A stretch of 64,000 bases of DNA, from positions 1 to 64,000 of the forward strand of contig JAFLSQ010000008.1 in the NCBI GenBank assembly GCA_022510865.1. Direction: 5' to 3'. The notes under the pieces were generated by a model. That model was not told where the DNA came from. It worked only from the letters and a program-made list of their open reading frames with translations, and did not search any database. The translations under genes were made by a program, and so were the position numbers. The stretch is from Treponema sp. GTDB taxonomy: Bacteria > Spirochaetota > Spirochaetia > Treponematales > Treponemataceae. Shown here in pieces: positions 42,268 through 50,214 of this stretch. Positions within the stretch are counted from its first letter, which is position 1. Every line of letters begins with the position of its first letter.

Positions 42268-42913
42268 AAGCGCGGGTGAGCAGGGTGTAAATCTCCTCCT
42301 CAGATGATGAGGTTGTGATTGCGGCCCTCAAATCGCTGTCTTTGAGCCTTGCGCTGAAATGCGAGATTGTCCGCAGATAATACGAATGCTGATTGTACGC
42401 GGCGGCAATCATAAAAAGAAGGCGCACCGGCTCGTCATCCAGAGTCTGGAAATCGTCAAGCGGTTTTGTGCAGACGCCGACAGCCATCACAAGGTCTGTA
42501 ACAGAGGCAAGCCGCACGTGCGGAATCGCGATTCCCCTGCCTATTGCGGTGGACATCAGCTCCTCGCGCTTGAGAATCTCTGATGTAAGCTCCGCGGCGT
42601 TCTTGACCTGCGGGGCGGTGGCAAGCACCTGCGCCAGCTCGACAATCACATCTCTTTTTGAAGTGTGATTGATGAAGACGACGCGCTCCAGAGACAGAAT
42701 GTTGCGCACCTGGATGCTCATCTCTGACTGGCGGACTGATTCGGGGGAAAGCTTGGCGTTCACCCAGTTCTCCACCTCGGATTTTTTGAAGCGCCAGACC
42801 GTCCCGATTTTTCCGGCGGGAATCTCGCCTTTCTGTGCCCAGTCATAAACAGTCCTGTCGGAGACCCTCAAATATTTGGCAACCTCTTCGATAGTAAGAA
42901 TATCGTCTTCCAT
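42266..42913 (-). CDS. Excisionase-type HTH fused to a PTS EIIA (PtsN-like) domain
   Basis: 215 residues. Residues ~5-55 are a MerR/excisionase winged HTH (LTIEEVAKYLRVSDRTVYDWAQKGEIPAGKIG). Residues ~75-215 are a fructose/nitrogen-type EIIA domain. GRGIAIPHVRL carries the phosphorylatable His at ~133. This suggests a DNA-binding regulator whose activity follows phosphorylation by HPr/EI-like proteins. AAAGGAAAG precedes the ATG. No EIIB/EIIC genes lie nearby, which favours regulation over sugar uptake. Confidence 0.85.
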   Translation of the reverse strand: MEDDILTIEEVAKYLRVSDRTVYDWAQKGEIPAGKIGTVWRFKKSEVENWVNAKLSPESVRQSEMSIQVRNILSLERVVFINHTSKRDVIVELAQVLATAPQVKNAAELTSEILKREELMSTAIGRGIAIPHVRLASVTDLVMAVGVCTKPLDDFQTLDDEPVRLLFMIAAAYNQHSYYLRTISHFSARLKDSDLRAAITTSSSEEEIYTLLTRA

Positions 42914-43010
42914 TCTTTCCTTTACTCCGCTTTTCTTTTGAAATCCTTAGAATATTTTGCATATTTTGCGGTATATTGTCAAGATTGACATTATCAGATT
43001 GATTTTTGCA

Positions 43011-43039
43011 TTGAATTTCGCAGGAATTTGCTGTAGTAT
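43011..43039 (+). promoter_or_regulatory. Promoter of the 43048 gene; predicts a leaderless mRNA
   Basis: TTGAAT (43011-43016), 17-bp spacer, TAGTAT (43034-43039), then 8 nt without a ribosome site to the ATG at 43048. Confidence 0.5.
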
Positions 43040-43047
43040 GATTGATT

Positions 43048-44103
43048 ATGAAAAAACAGGTTTCGTTTTACATCATCCTAACAATTATTTTCACGGCACT
43101 TTACATAACGTTCGCCGCAAAACCGCTGGCAAAAGAGTATCAGTTCACGCCGGTCTGGAAAATCAGCACCGCGAATCCCGCTGTGACGGACTATGACGGC
43201 GGAAGCCTGATGCATTTTCATCTTGGGCAGACTCTGGGATATTTCACGGAGGACGGGAAAATCACGGCTTTCCAGACTTTTCCGGACAGGGCATCTGTCT
43301 CTGATTTTTACTACGCAACCTACAACGCGCAGTCATCGGATATTCCGTTTTTCAAAAGCAACGGCGAGCAGGCGGGCACAATCATGGCGAGCGGCTACCC
43401 GTTTTTTCAGGACGATTTGATTTACGTCTTTCTTCCCGGAGGAAGCTCTTTCTCAAAATGCGATGACAGCGGCAAGGTCGCATGGACTTACGAGGGAGTC
43501 ATGCCAATCACAGCGTTTGCCGCAAAGAGACTCTACACTGCCGCAGGATTCGCGGACGGAACGATAAAAGTCTTCAATAATCAGACTGGCACGGTTGAGG
43601 TGGATTACGCGCCCGGCGGAAGCGATTATCCTGTGATTCTGGGGCTTGACATTTCGGATGACGGACAGTACGTCGCCGCAATCTCGGGGCACAACCAGCA
43701 GAGGTTCACGCTCTCGCGCAGGGAGGAGAGCCAGCAGAAAATCCTTTTCCACAGTTTTCTGAGCACGGACAGCCCGTACAGGACGCTCGTGCATTTTTGC
43801 AAGAACGGGAACAGAGTCCTGTACAACTATCAGGGGGCGGTGGGAATTTATGACCTGAGGCAGAACCGCAACACAATAATCCCGGTGAAGGACAAAGTCA
43901 TATCAATCAAAGAGAACGAGCACTTCGTTTATCTTCTGAGCAAGCGCGAGTCCGAGTACACAGTCTCTGTGATTGAGAAAACCGACACGCTTGAGGGAAG
44001 CTTCTCTTTCACCGCGCAGTCCGCGTTCATCAGCACGGACGGAACAAGCCTTTACATCGGAAAAGACAGCACAATCTCCAGAATATCAGTCTCACAGGAG
44101 TAA
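43048..44103 (+). CDS. Membrane-anchored beta-propeller-like protein
   Basis: 351 residues. A single N-terminal hydrophobic segment (FYIILTIIFTALYITFAA) anchors or exports it. The rest shows WD40/PQQ-like blades: GTIKVFNNQTGTVEVDYAPGG, ILGLDISDDGQYVAAISG, AVGIYDLRQNRNTIIPVK, STDGTSLYIGKDSTISRIS. Probably a periplasmic binding scaffold. The next gene follows without a gap and encodes a LytM-like protein, so the two may act together. Start at the ATG 43048; an in-frame TTG at 43042 is less likely. Confidence 0.7.
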   Translation: MKKQVSFYIILTIIFTALYITFAAKPLAKEYQFTPVWKISTANPAVTDYDGGSLMHFHLGQTLGYFTEDGKITAFQTFPDRASVSDFYYATYNAQSSDIPFFKSNGEQAGTIMASGYPFFQDDLIYVFLPGGSSFSKCDDSGKVAWTYEGVMPITAFAAKRLYTAAGFADGTIKVFNNQTGTVEVDYAPGGSDYPVILGLDISDDGQYVAAISGHNQQRFTLSRREESQQKILFHSFLSTDSPYRTLVHFCKNGNRVLYNYQGAVGIYDLRQNRNTIIPVKDKVISIKENEHFVYLLSKRESEYTVSVIEKTDTLEGSFSFTAQSAFISTDGTSLYIGKDSTISRISVSQE

Positions 44104-44970
44104 ATGATGAGAAAAACGACCGCTTTCATAACCGCGATTTTTACCGCAGCCACGCTCAATGCGTTTGACTGGCCGCAGGCCGATGTAACAGACGAGTCAT
44201 GCAGCTCATATTTTGCGCAGAACAGGGGCGGAATCCTGAGCACCTCGCTGATTTTCAGCGAGCCGGCGGAAGTGCGGGCAGCCGACGACGCGCACATCCT
44301 TGTGATTATGACCGAGCAGCTTGATGACACGGATTTTTTCCCCTCCACGCTCGGAACATCGGTCATTCTGTCGCATGATGACAGCTTGATTTCTGTTTAC
44401 GGCAACCTTGCCGCAGAGACGCTCACGCTCAAAGATGACAGCGAGACTTTTGTCGATGGCCAGGCAATCATGGCGCAGAGCGGGAATTCCGGCTATCAGG
44501 GTGACAGGGGAAACCTTGAGTTCCAGATGATTGACACCAAGAACAAGTCGGCAATCAATCCCAAGATTCTAATGCCGCGCCTGAACAAGGAACGGCCGCT
44601 CACGCTCTCTGGCATTCAGATGGAGAGCAAAAACGGGAACCTGTACGACATCAACACGACAAAGACATACTCATCGGGAATTTACAGAATCTACCAGCGC
44701 AGGAATCTGGTCGCCGCGCCATACAGGACATCGGTGAGCATAAACGGCGTGATGGTCGATCAGATTTCTTACGACACAATCTTGCAGGAAAACGGAAAGC
44801 TCTGCGTCACCGGGAAGAAAAAATACACCAGCCACGATATTTACCCTACCGAAAACATGCAGCTTCTTGGCGAGGCGGTTCTGTCATCCGGACGCACGAA
44901 CCTCACTGTCTACACGGAGGATATTCTTGGCAATATCCGCCAGCTGAGCTACACCGTGACAGTATATTAA
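44104..44970 (+). CDS. Exported LytM (M23)-like protein, probably not catalytic
   Basis: 288 residues. A short signal peptide (TTAFITAIFTAATLNAFD) is followed by a LytM-like fold from ~60 to 165: AADDAHILVIMTEQ, GTSVILSHDDSLISVYGNL, FVDGQAIMAQSGNSGYQGDRGNLEFQM. In active M23 enzymes the segments read YxHL and HLHFE; here they read VYGNL and NLEFQM, so metal ligands are missing. Like EnvC or NlpD it may activate an amidase (inference). AGGAG at the end of the preceding gene serves as ribosome site. Confidence 0.7.
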   Translation: MMRKTTAFITAIFTAATLNAFDWPQADVTDESCSSYFAQNRGGILSTSLIFSEPAEVRAADDAHILVIMTEQLDDTDFFPSTLGTSVILSHDDSLISVYGNLAAETLTLKDDSETFVDGQAIMAQSGNSGYQGDRGNLEFQMIDTKNKSAINPKILMPRLNKERPLTLSGIQMESKNGNLYDINTTKTYSSGIYRIYQRRNLVAAPYRTSVSINGVMVDQISYDTILQENGKLCVTGKKKYTSHDIYPTENMQLLGEAVLSSGRTNLTVYTEDILGNIRQLSYTVTVY

Positions 44971-45050
44971 ATCAGTCGATTAAACGCGCGAGAATCCCCG
45001 GATTTTCCCGCGTTCTGCTGAAAAACACGTGGCCGCAGGAAAATCGGTCA

Positions 45051-45072
45051 GAAAATCCATGCGGATTTTTTT
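45051..45072 (+). terminator. Short terminator after the LytM-like gene
   Basis: AAAATCC-ATGC-GGATTTT (45052-45069) continued by more T. It lies about 80 bp past the stop codon. The 7-bp A/T-rich stem makes it a moderate candidate. Confidence 0.4.
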
Positions 45073-45116
45073 GCCGGACCGCCAAGAAACACGCGGTCTG
45101 CGCTATGACAAATAAT

Positions 45117-45145
45117 TTGTTAAAACAAGAATTCTGTGGTAACAT
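45117..45145 (+). promoter_or_regulatory. Promoter of the first phosphohexomutase; predicts a leaderless mRNA
   Basis: TTGTTA (45117-45122), 17-bp spacer ending in TGG, TAACAT (45140-45145), 7 nt, ATG at 45153. The TG extension strengthens the -10. Confidence 0.55.
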
Positions 45146-45152
45146 AAACATC

Positions 45153-46916
45153 ATGGAAATTGATATGATTTTGTCGGCTTCCGGCTGGCGTAAAATTTTT
45201 GCGGCTTCTGGCGATGAGCAGGACACGTCCCCCGAGATAACAGAGGCGGACTGGTCAGCCGCTGTCGCGGCCGCGAGCATTTTCTTTGATTATGTGAGGG
45301 AGAAAAGCGGGCAGGAAATGCCTGTGATTGCGCTCGGCACGGACTCAAGGCCAACCGGTCCAGTGATTGCCGACGCGATGATACGTGCGCTCATAAAAAA
45401 AGGCGCGCTCATCCAGTATTCGGCAGTGACATCCGCCCCAGAGATTATGGCCTATGCCCGAAAACTTGACGGATTCATCTACATTTCCGCAAGCCACAAT
45501 CCGGTCGGGCACAACGGCATAAAATTCGGCATGAATGACGGCGGAGTTCTTAGCGCGGACGAGAACAAAATCATAACCGGCGCGTTCCTCAAACTGATTT
45601 CTGATGACGATGCCCTCGCCGCACTGTGCGAGGCGGCCACAAAATGCACTGCCACAGAACTGCAGAAAGTCTATCAGGTGAAAGACAGCTCAAAGCACAA
45701 CGCGCTCCAGGCGTACAAGGCGTTCGCGGACGAGACAATCAGCGGGACAGGCGACAAACATCAGCAGGATGATTTTTTCCGGATGCTTGACAATGCAATC
45801 GCAGAGAACCCGATTGGGATTGTCTGCGACTTTAACGGCAGCTCCAGGTATCTTTCAATCGACAGAGAGTATTTCGCATCGCACAAAATTCATTTTCACT
45901 CAATAAATGAATTCCGCATCGCGCACGAGATTATCCCGGAGGCGGAGAACTTGGTTCACGTCGCCGCAGAGATGGAGAGGCTTCACAAAGAGGGCCATGA
46001 CAACGTGCTTCTGGGCTATATGCCTGACTGTGACGGAGACCGCGGGAACATCGTCTTTTGGAACGAGAAAACAAAAAAAGCGGAGATTCTGAGGGCGCAG
46101 GAAGTTTTCAGCCTCTCGGTTCTTGCGGAGCTTACGTTCTCAATCTGGCAGAGTGGCGCGAACAGCGGATTCAAGCCGGCAGTCGCAGTGAACTGTCCTA
46201 CTTCCATGCGGATAGATGAGATTGCCCGCACTCTCGGAGCGGAGGTTTTCCGCGCGGAGGTTGGCGAGGCGAATGTCGTGAATCTTGCCAAAGAGAAGCG
46301 GGCGGAAGGATACAACGTGCGCGTGCTCGGTGAAGGCTCCAACGGCGGGACAATCACGCATCCGTCATGTGTGCGTGACCCTCTGAGCACGGTCTTCGCA
46401 ATCATCAAACTTCTGCTCATGCGGGAAAACGGACTTTTCCAGATTTGGTGCAAGAAATCGGGCGTGGCGTACAATCCGGATTTTACGCTTGCGGATGTGC
46501 TTGCCTCACTGCCGGTGTACACGACAACGGGCGTTTCTGAGAAACGGGCGGTCCTGAAAATCAAAACGAAAGACCATGCCAAGCTCAAGGCAAAATTCCA
46601 GAAGGCTTTTGAGGCGGATTTCAAGACAAAAAAGAAAACTCTGGAGAAAAAATACGGAATCTGCGCATGGGAGGCGGTCATCACGAACGGGACAAAAGAA
46701 ACGCGTGATGTGAAAGATTTCTCTGAGTCAAAAACTGGCGGTCTGAAAATCATTTTCAAGGACAAGGCGGGAAATCCGTCCGCGTTCATCTGGATGCGCG
46801 GAAGCGGGACCGAGAGCGTGTTCAGAATTCTCTGCGACGTGAAAGGTGACCGCAAGGAGCTGGAGGCCGAGCTTCTGGACTGGGAGACGCAGCTTATTCA
46901 CAAAGCTGATAAATAA
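45153..46916 (+). CDS. Phosphohexomutase (phosphoglucomutase/phosphomannomutase family)
   Basis: 587 residues. ISASHNPVGHNGIKFG is the active-site serine loop, DCDGDRGNIVFW the metal-binding loop, GEGSNGGTI the sugar-binding loop, and RGSGTESVFRI the phosphate-binding loop. All four family sites are present, so it should be active. Long for the family, with insertions in domains 2-3. Start set at 45153 from the promoter spacing; an earlier in-frame ATG at 45105 lies upstream of that promoter. Substrate (glucose, mannose or glucosamine phosphate) undecided. Confidence 0.85.
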   Translation: MEIDMILSASGWRKIFAASGDEQDTSPEITEADWSAAVAAASIFFDYVREKSGQEMPVIALGTDSRPTGPVIADAMIRALIKKGALIQYSAVTSAPEIMAYARKLDGFIYISASHNPVGHNGIKFGMNDGGVLSADENKIITGAFLKLISDDDALAALCEAATKCTATELQKVYQVKDSSKHNALQAYKAFADETISGTGDKHQQDDFFRMLDNAIAENPIGIVCDFNGSSRYLSIDREYFASHKIHFHSINEFRIAHEIIPEAENLVHVAAEMERLHKEGHDNVLLGYMPDCDGDRGNIVFWNEKTKKAEILRAQEVFSLSVLAELTFSIWQSGANSGFKPAVAVNCPTSMRIDEIARTLGAEVFRAEVGEANVVNLAKEKRAEGYNVRVLGEGSNGGTITHPSCVRDPLSTVFAIIKLLLMRENGLFQIWCKKSGVAYNPDFTLADVLASLPVYTTTGVSEKRAVLKIKTKDHAKLKAKFQKAFEADFKTKKKTLEKKYGICAWEAVITNGTKETRDVKDFSESKTGGLKIIFKDKAGNPSAFIWMRGSGTESVFRILCDVKGDRKELEAELLDWETQLIHKADK

Positions 46917-46958
46917 TATTAAAATAACCCGATTCTGTGAATCCATAGGAGGAGATAA

Positions 46959-48701
46959 ATGGAGAAAGAAGAGATTTTGAGGCGCGCGCGCGATTACATC
47001 CAGGCGGAGAAAGACGAGCGTTTCAGCAAGGAAGTTGAGGAGCTGATTAAAAAAGAGGATTATAAAGAGCTTGAGGATAGATTTTATCAGACTCTGGAGT
47101 TCGGAACTGGCGGACTCCGCGGAATTATGGGCGGCGGAACGAACCGCATGAACACGCTGGAAATCAACCTTGCGACGCAGGGGCTTGCGAACTATGTGCT
47201 CAAGGCGTTCCCGGACAAAGCCAAGGACGGCACGCTGAGCGCGGTTGTCGCTTACGACAGCAGGCTCAATTCTGATGTTTTTGCCGAGGCCACCGCCCTC
47301 ATTTTTGCCGCAAACGGAATCAAGGCGTATCTTTTCAGCGGACTGCGCCCTACCCCCGAGCTGTCGTTCGCAATCAAAACTCTTGGAGCGCAGACCGGAG
47401 TTGTCGTCACCGCATCGCACAACCCAAGAATGTACAACGGCTACAAGGCTTACTGGGATAACGGCGCGCAGGTAATCGAGCCGCATGATGTCGGAATTAT
47501 CGAGGAAGTGAACAAGGTCTCTGACATCAAGACGATGACGAAAGACGAGGCCATAAAATCAGGGAAGCTGATAATCATCGACAAAGAGATTGACGAGAAA
47601 TTCTGGGAGATGTGCAAGGCGCAGCTTTTCCGCCCCGCGCTCATCAAAGAGAAGGCGAAGGACGTGCGGATTGTATACACCCCGCTCCACGGAACAGGCG
47701 CGATGCACGTGGAGAAAGTCCTTGGCGACCTTGGGCTGAACGTAATCACAGTTCCCGAGCAGAGAGAGCCGGACGGAAACTTCCCGACAGTCGAGAAGCC
47801 GAACCCGGAGGAGAAACCCGCGCTCAAACTCGCCGTGGAGCTTGCTGTGAAAGAAAAAGCGGACGGTCTTATGGCTACCGACCCGGATGCGGACCGATTC
47901 GGCACGGCGTTCCCCGACAAAAACGGGAATTTCGTGCTTCTGAGCGGAAACCAGATGGGCGCGCTTCTCATGGATTATGTGCTTCTCTCACGCAAGGAAT
48001 TCGGGAAAATGCCCGAGAATCCCGCTGTAATCCGCTCAATCGTGACCTCACCGTTCGGCGATTATATCTGCAAGAAATACGGCGTGAAAATGCTGGAATG
48101 TCTGACAGGCTTCAAGTGGATTGCCGCCATTGAGGACGAGTTTGAGAAAGACGGCTCGTACAATTACGTGTTCGGACTTGAGGAGAGCTACGGCTACAAA
48201 GTCGAGAAAGAGGTGATGGACAAAGACGGCGTTTCTGCCGCAGCAATGTGCGCCGAGATGATTCTGTACTGGCGAAGCCAGGGAAAGAGCCTTCTTGAGC
48301 ACCTTGACGATCTTTACAAAGAATTCGGGTACTTTGAGGACAGGGCAATCTCTCAGAATTTCCCCGGACTCTCCGGCGGGCAGACAATGAAGAACATGAT
48401 GGCCTCAATGCGCTCGAATCCGCCTGCGACGCTCGGCGGGCAGAAAGTCGTGAAAATCCGGGACTGCATGAGCGATCCGAATCTGCCAAAAAGCAACGTC
48501 CTCCAGTTCTATCTGGAAAGCGGGACAATCGTCAGTGCGAGGCCTTCCGGAACAGAGCCGAAAATCAAGTTCTACATCAACTCCATGATTCCGGCCGGTG
48601 ACGGAAGCGATGCATGGCTCAGCGATGCCCACAAACAGGCTGAGGCGCTGTGCGACGGTATTTCCGCAGACATTCAGAAAATCATTGATGCAGCAAAATA
48701 A
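46959..48701 (+). CDS. Phosphoglucomutase/phosphomannomutase
   Basis: 580 residues. FGTGGLRGIMGGGTNRMN at the N terminus and VTASHNPRMYNGYKAYW (catalytic Ser), TDPDADRFGTAF (metal), GLEESYGYK (sugar) and RPSGTEPKIKFY (phosphate) are all intact. It resembles the Firmicutes-type PgcA mutases that link glucose-6- and glucose-1-phosphate, which would feed rfbA. A strong AGGAGGAG lies 5 nt before the ATG. Separate subfamily from the preceding mutase. Confidence 0.92.
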   Translation: MEKEEILRRARDYIQAEKDERFSKEVEELIKKEDYKELEDRFYQTLEFGTGGLRGIMGGGTNRMNTLEINLATQGLANYVLKAFPDKAKDGTLSAVVAYDSRLNSDVFAEATALIFAANGIKAYLFSGLRPTPELSFAIKTLGAQTGVVVTASHNPRMYNGYKAYWDNGAQVIEPHDVGIIEEVNKVSDIKTMTKDEAIKSGKLIIIDKEIDEKFWEMCKAQLFRPALIKEKAKDVRIVYTPLHGTGAMHVEKVLGDLGLNVITVPEQREPDGNFPTVEKPNPEEKPALKLAVELAVKEKADGLMATDPDADRFGTAFPDKNGNFVLLSGNQMGALLMDYVLLSRKEFGKMPENPAVIRSIVTSPFGDYICKKYGVKMLECLTGFKWIAAIEDEFEKDGSYNYVFGLEESYGYKVEKEVMDKDGVSAAAMCAEMILYWRSQGKSLLEHLDDLYKEFGYFEDRAISQNFPGLSGGQTMKNMMASMRSNPPATLGGQKVVKIRDCMSDPNLPKSNVLQFYLESGTIVSARPSGTEPKIKFYINSMIPAGDGSDAWLSDAHKQAEALCDGISADIQKIIDAAK

Positions 48702-49275
48702 AAGGCTGTGGAATTATAAAAAACTGCGCCATCTTTATGAAGGTGGCGCGGTTTTCACAGCTTTTGACACCGAGACAACAGGGCTGCGGCCAATCGACTC
48801 AACAATCATAGAGATTGGGGCAGTCCGTTTTGACAGGAGCGGGGTCATCAGCACATGGAGCTCGCTTTTTAATCCGGGGGTGGCTCTTCATCCGAAAATC
48901 ACGGAAATCACGTACATAACAGACCGGATGCTCGCTTCCGCGCCCGCGCTTTCAGAGAAAATAAGCGATTTCATCGGTTTTCTTGGCCAGACAATCATCG
49001 TGGCGCATAACGCCCGTTTTGACATCGAATTCCTGAATTCTGAGTGCGCCAGAAACGGCCTTAACCGCACGAGCAACGACTACATCGACACATTGCAGTT
49101 CGCGCGGACGGCTTTTCCGCAGATGGAGCATCACAGGCTCGGATTTCTTGCCGACGCACTCGGCATAGACAAGGGAAACTCACACCGTGCGCTCGACGAT
49201 GCCATGACGTGCATGGGGCTGCTCATCAAATGCATGTATCCGGATGGAGGCGATGGCCAGCAGTTTCTGTTCTGA
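48688..49275 (+). CDS. DnaQ-like 3'-5' exonuclease
   Basis: 195 residues from an ATG inside the end of the preceding gene (14-bp overlap). FTAFDTETTGLRPIDSTIIEIGA is Exo I, FIGFLGQTIIVAHNARFDIEFL Exo II, and HRALDDAMTCMGLL the ExoIIIe type with His and Asp. DEDDh-family nuclease that could be a proofreading subunit or a stand-alone DNase. Start inferred; no strong ribosome site, translation probably coupled to the mutase. Confidence 0.85.
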   Translation: MQQNKRLWNYKKLRHLYEGGAVFTAFDTETTGLRPIDSTIIEIGAVRFDRSGVISTWSSLFNPGVALHPKITEITYITDRMLASAPALSEKISDFIGFLGQTIIVAHNARFDIEFLNSECARNGLNRTSNDYIDTLQFARTAFPQMEHHRLGFLADALGIDKGNSHRALDDAMTCMGLLIKCMYPDGGDGQQFLF

Positions 49276-49283
49276 GAATCGCC

Positions 49284-50180
49284 CTAGCTTCTTGGGGCTT
49301 TTGCAGGATCGATTGGCTGCCCGTTCTGGAAAACCATGAAAGTAATCTGCGGCTTTCCTGTGATTGAGTCAATTCCGGCAGTTCCAAGCTCCGCGCCGGA
49401 CACGGCGTAATCGCCTTTCTTGACCTTCACGCTGCCAAGCCCCGTGTACGCATAAATCAGACCAGTTTTTGTCTGCACAAAAAGCACCTGCCCGAACCCG
49501 CGGTAAACTCCGACATACATCACCGTGCCCTCATGAATGCACGTGACGCTCTCGTTCTCCTTTGCAGAAAGCTGCACGCCCGAGACCTTGCCTTTTATCT
49601 GCGTGATTTTCGGATTTGCGACCGGCCACTTGGTGTTCATGTCCGCGTTGAAAGTCACGCCGTAAGTCCTTGTGTCCGGAACACTTGCGGCAGCATCATC
49701 GGATTTTGCGGCCGTCTGCGTCTGACTTGCGGTGCTCGGTGCGGCTGGGCTTGCCGCGGCCTTTATGTTCAGTTTCTGCCCCACTTTTATCACCGCGGAC
49801 GAATCCAGATTGTTGATTGCAAGCAGCTCTGGAACTGTCAGCCCGTTGTTTCGCGCAATGCGGTAGAGCGTGTCGCCTTTCTGGACGGTGTACTCAACAG
49901 TCTTCACCTCGGGATTGCTCTGCACGGATTTTGTGGACAGCGCGGCGGCAGTGCCAATATCCGCATCAGGAATCACAAGTTTCTGCCCCGCTTTGAGGAC
50001 ATCACTCTCAGAGATATTGTTCGCGGCCATCAGCTCGGCCACCGTAATCTGATATTTCCGGCTTATCGAAAATAAAGTATCGCCCTTCTCGACCTTGTAC
50101 GAGGAATCCGCAAAAAAAGGAAAAGCAGTCAGGAAAATCGCGCCGAAAATCAGGCATTTTCTAAAATCATTCGTTCTCAT
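49284..50180 (-). CDS. Exported protein with two LysM repeats and a degenerate LytM domain
   Basis: 298 residues. Signal peptide (FLTAFPFFADS), LysM 1 (YKVEKGDTLFSISRKYQITVAE), LysM 2 (YTVQKGDTLYRIARNNGLTVPE), an Ala/Ser/Thr linker, then a LytM-like domain. In that domain the three metal-ligand segments are replaced (QTKTG, YAYTGL, PQITFMV). It should bind peptidoglycan but not cut it, as EnvC/NlpD-type activators do. A GATAAT ends 6 nt before the ATG and no ribosome site is seen, although it may also be read from the upstream HD gene 35 nt away. Confidence 0.82.
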   Translation of the reverse strand: MRTNDFRKCLIFGAIFLTAFPFFADSSYKVEKGDTLFSISRKYQITVAELMAANNISESDVLKAGQKLVIPDADIGTAAALSTKSVQSNPEVKTVEYTVQKGDTLYRIARNNGLTVPELLAINNLDSSAVIKVGQKLNIKAAASPAAPSTASQTQTAAKSDDAAASVPDTRTYGVTFNADMNTKWPVANPKITQIKGKVSGVQLSAKENESVTCIHEGTVMYVGVYRGFGQVLFVQTKTGLIYAYTGLGSVKVKKGDYAVSGAELGTAGIDSITGKPQITFMVFQNGQPIDPAKAPRS

Positions 50181-50214
50181 GCTTTAATTATCGGCAGAAA
50201 AGCGCGTATTTTTA

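Noticed and set aside
44104-44970. Active M23 endopeptidase
   Set aside because: Metal-ligand motifs are replaced, so only a degenerate LytM fold is claimed.
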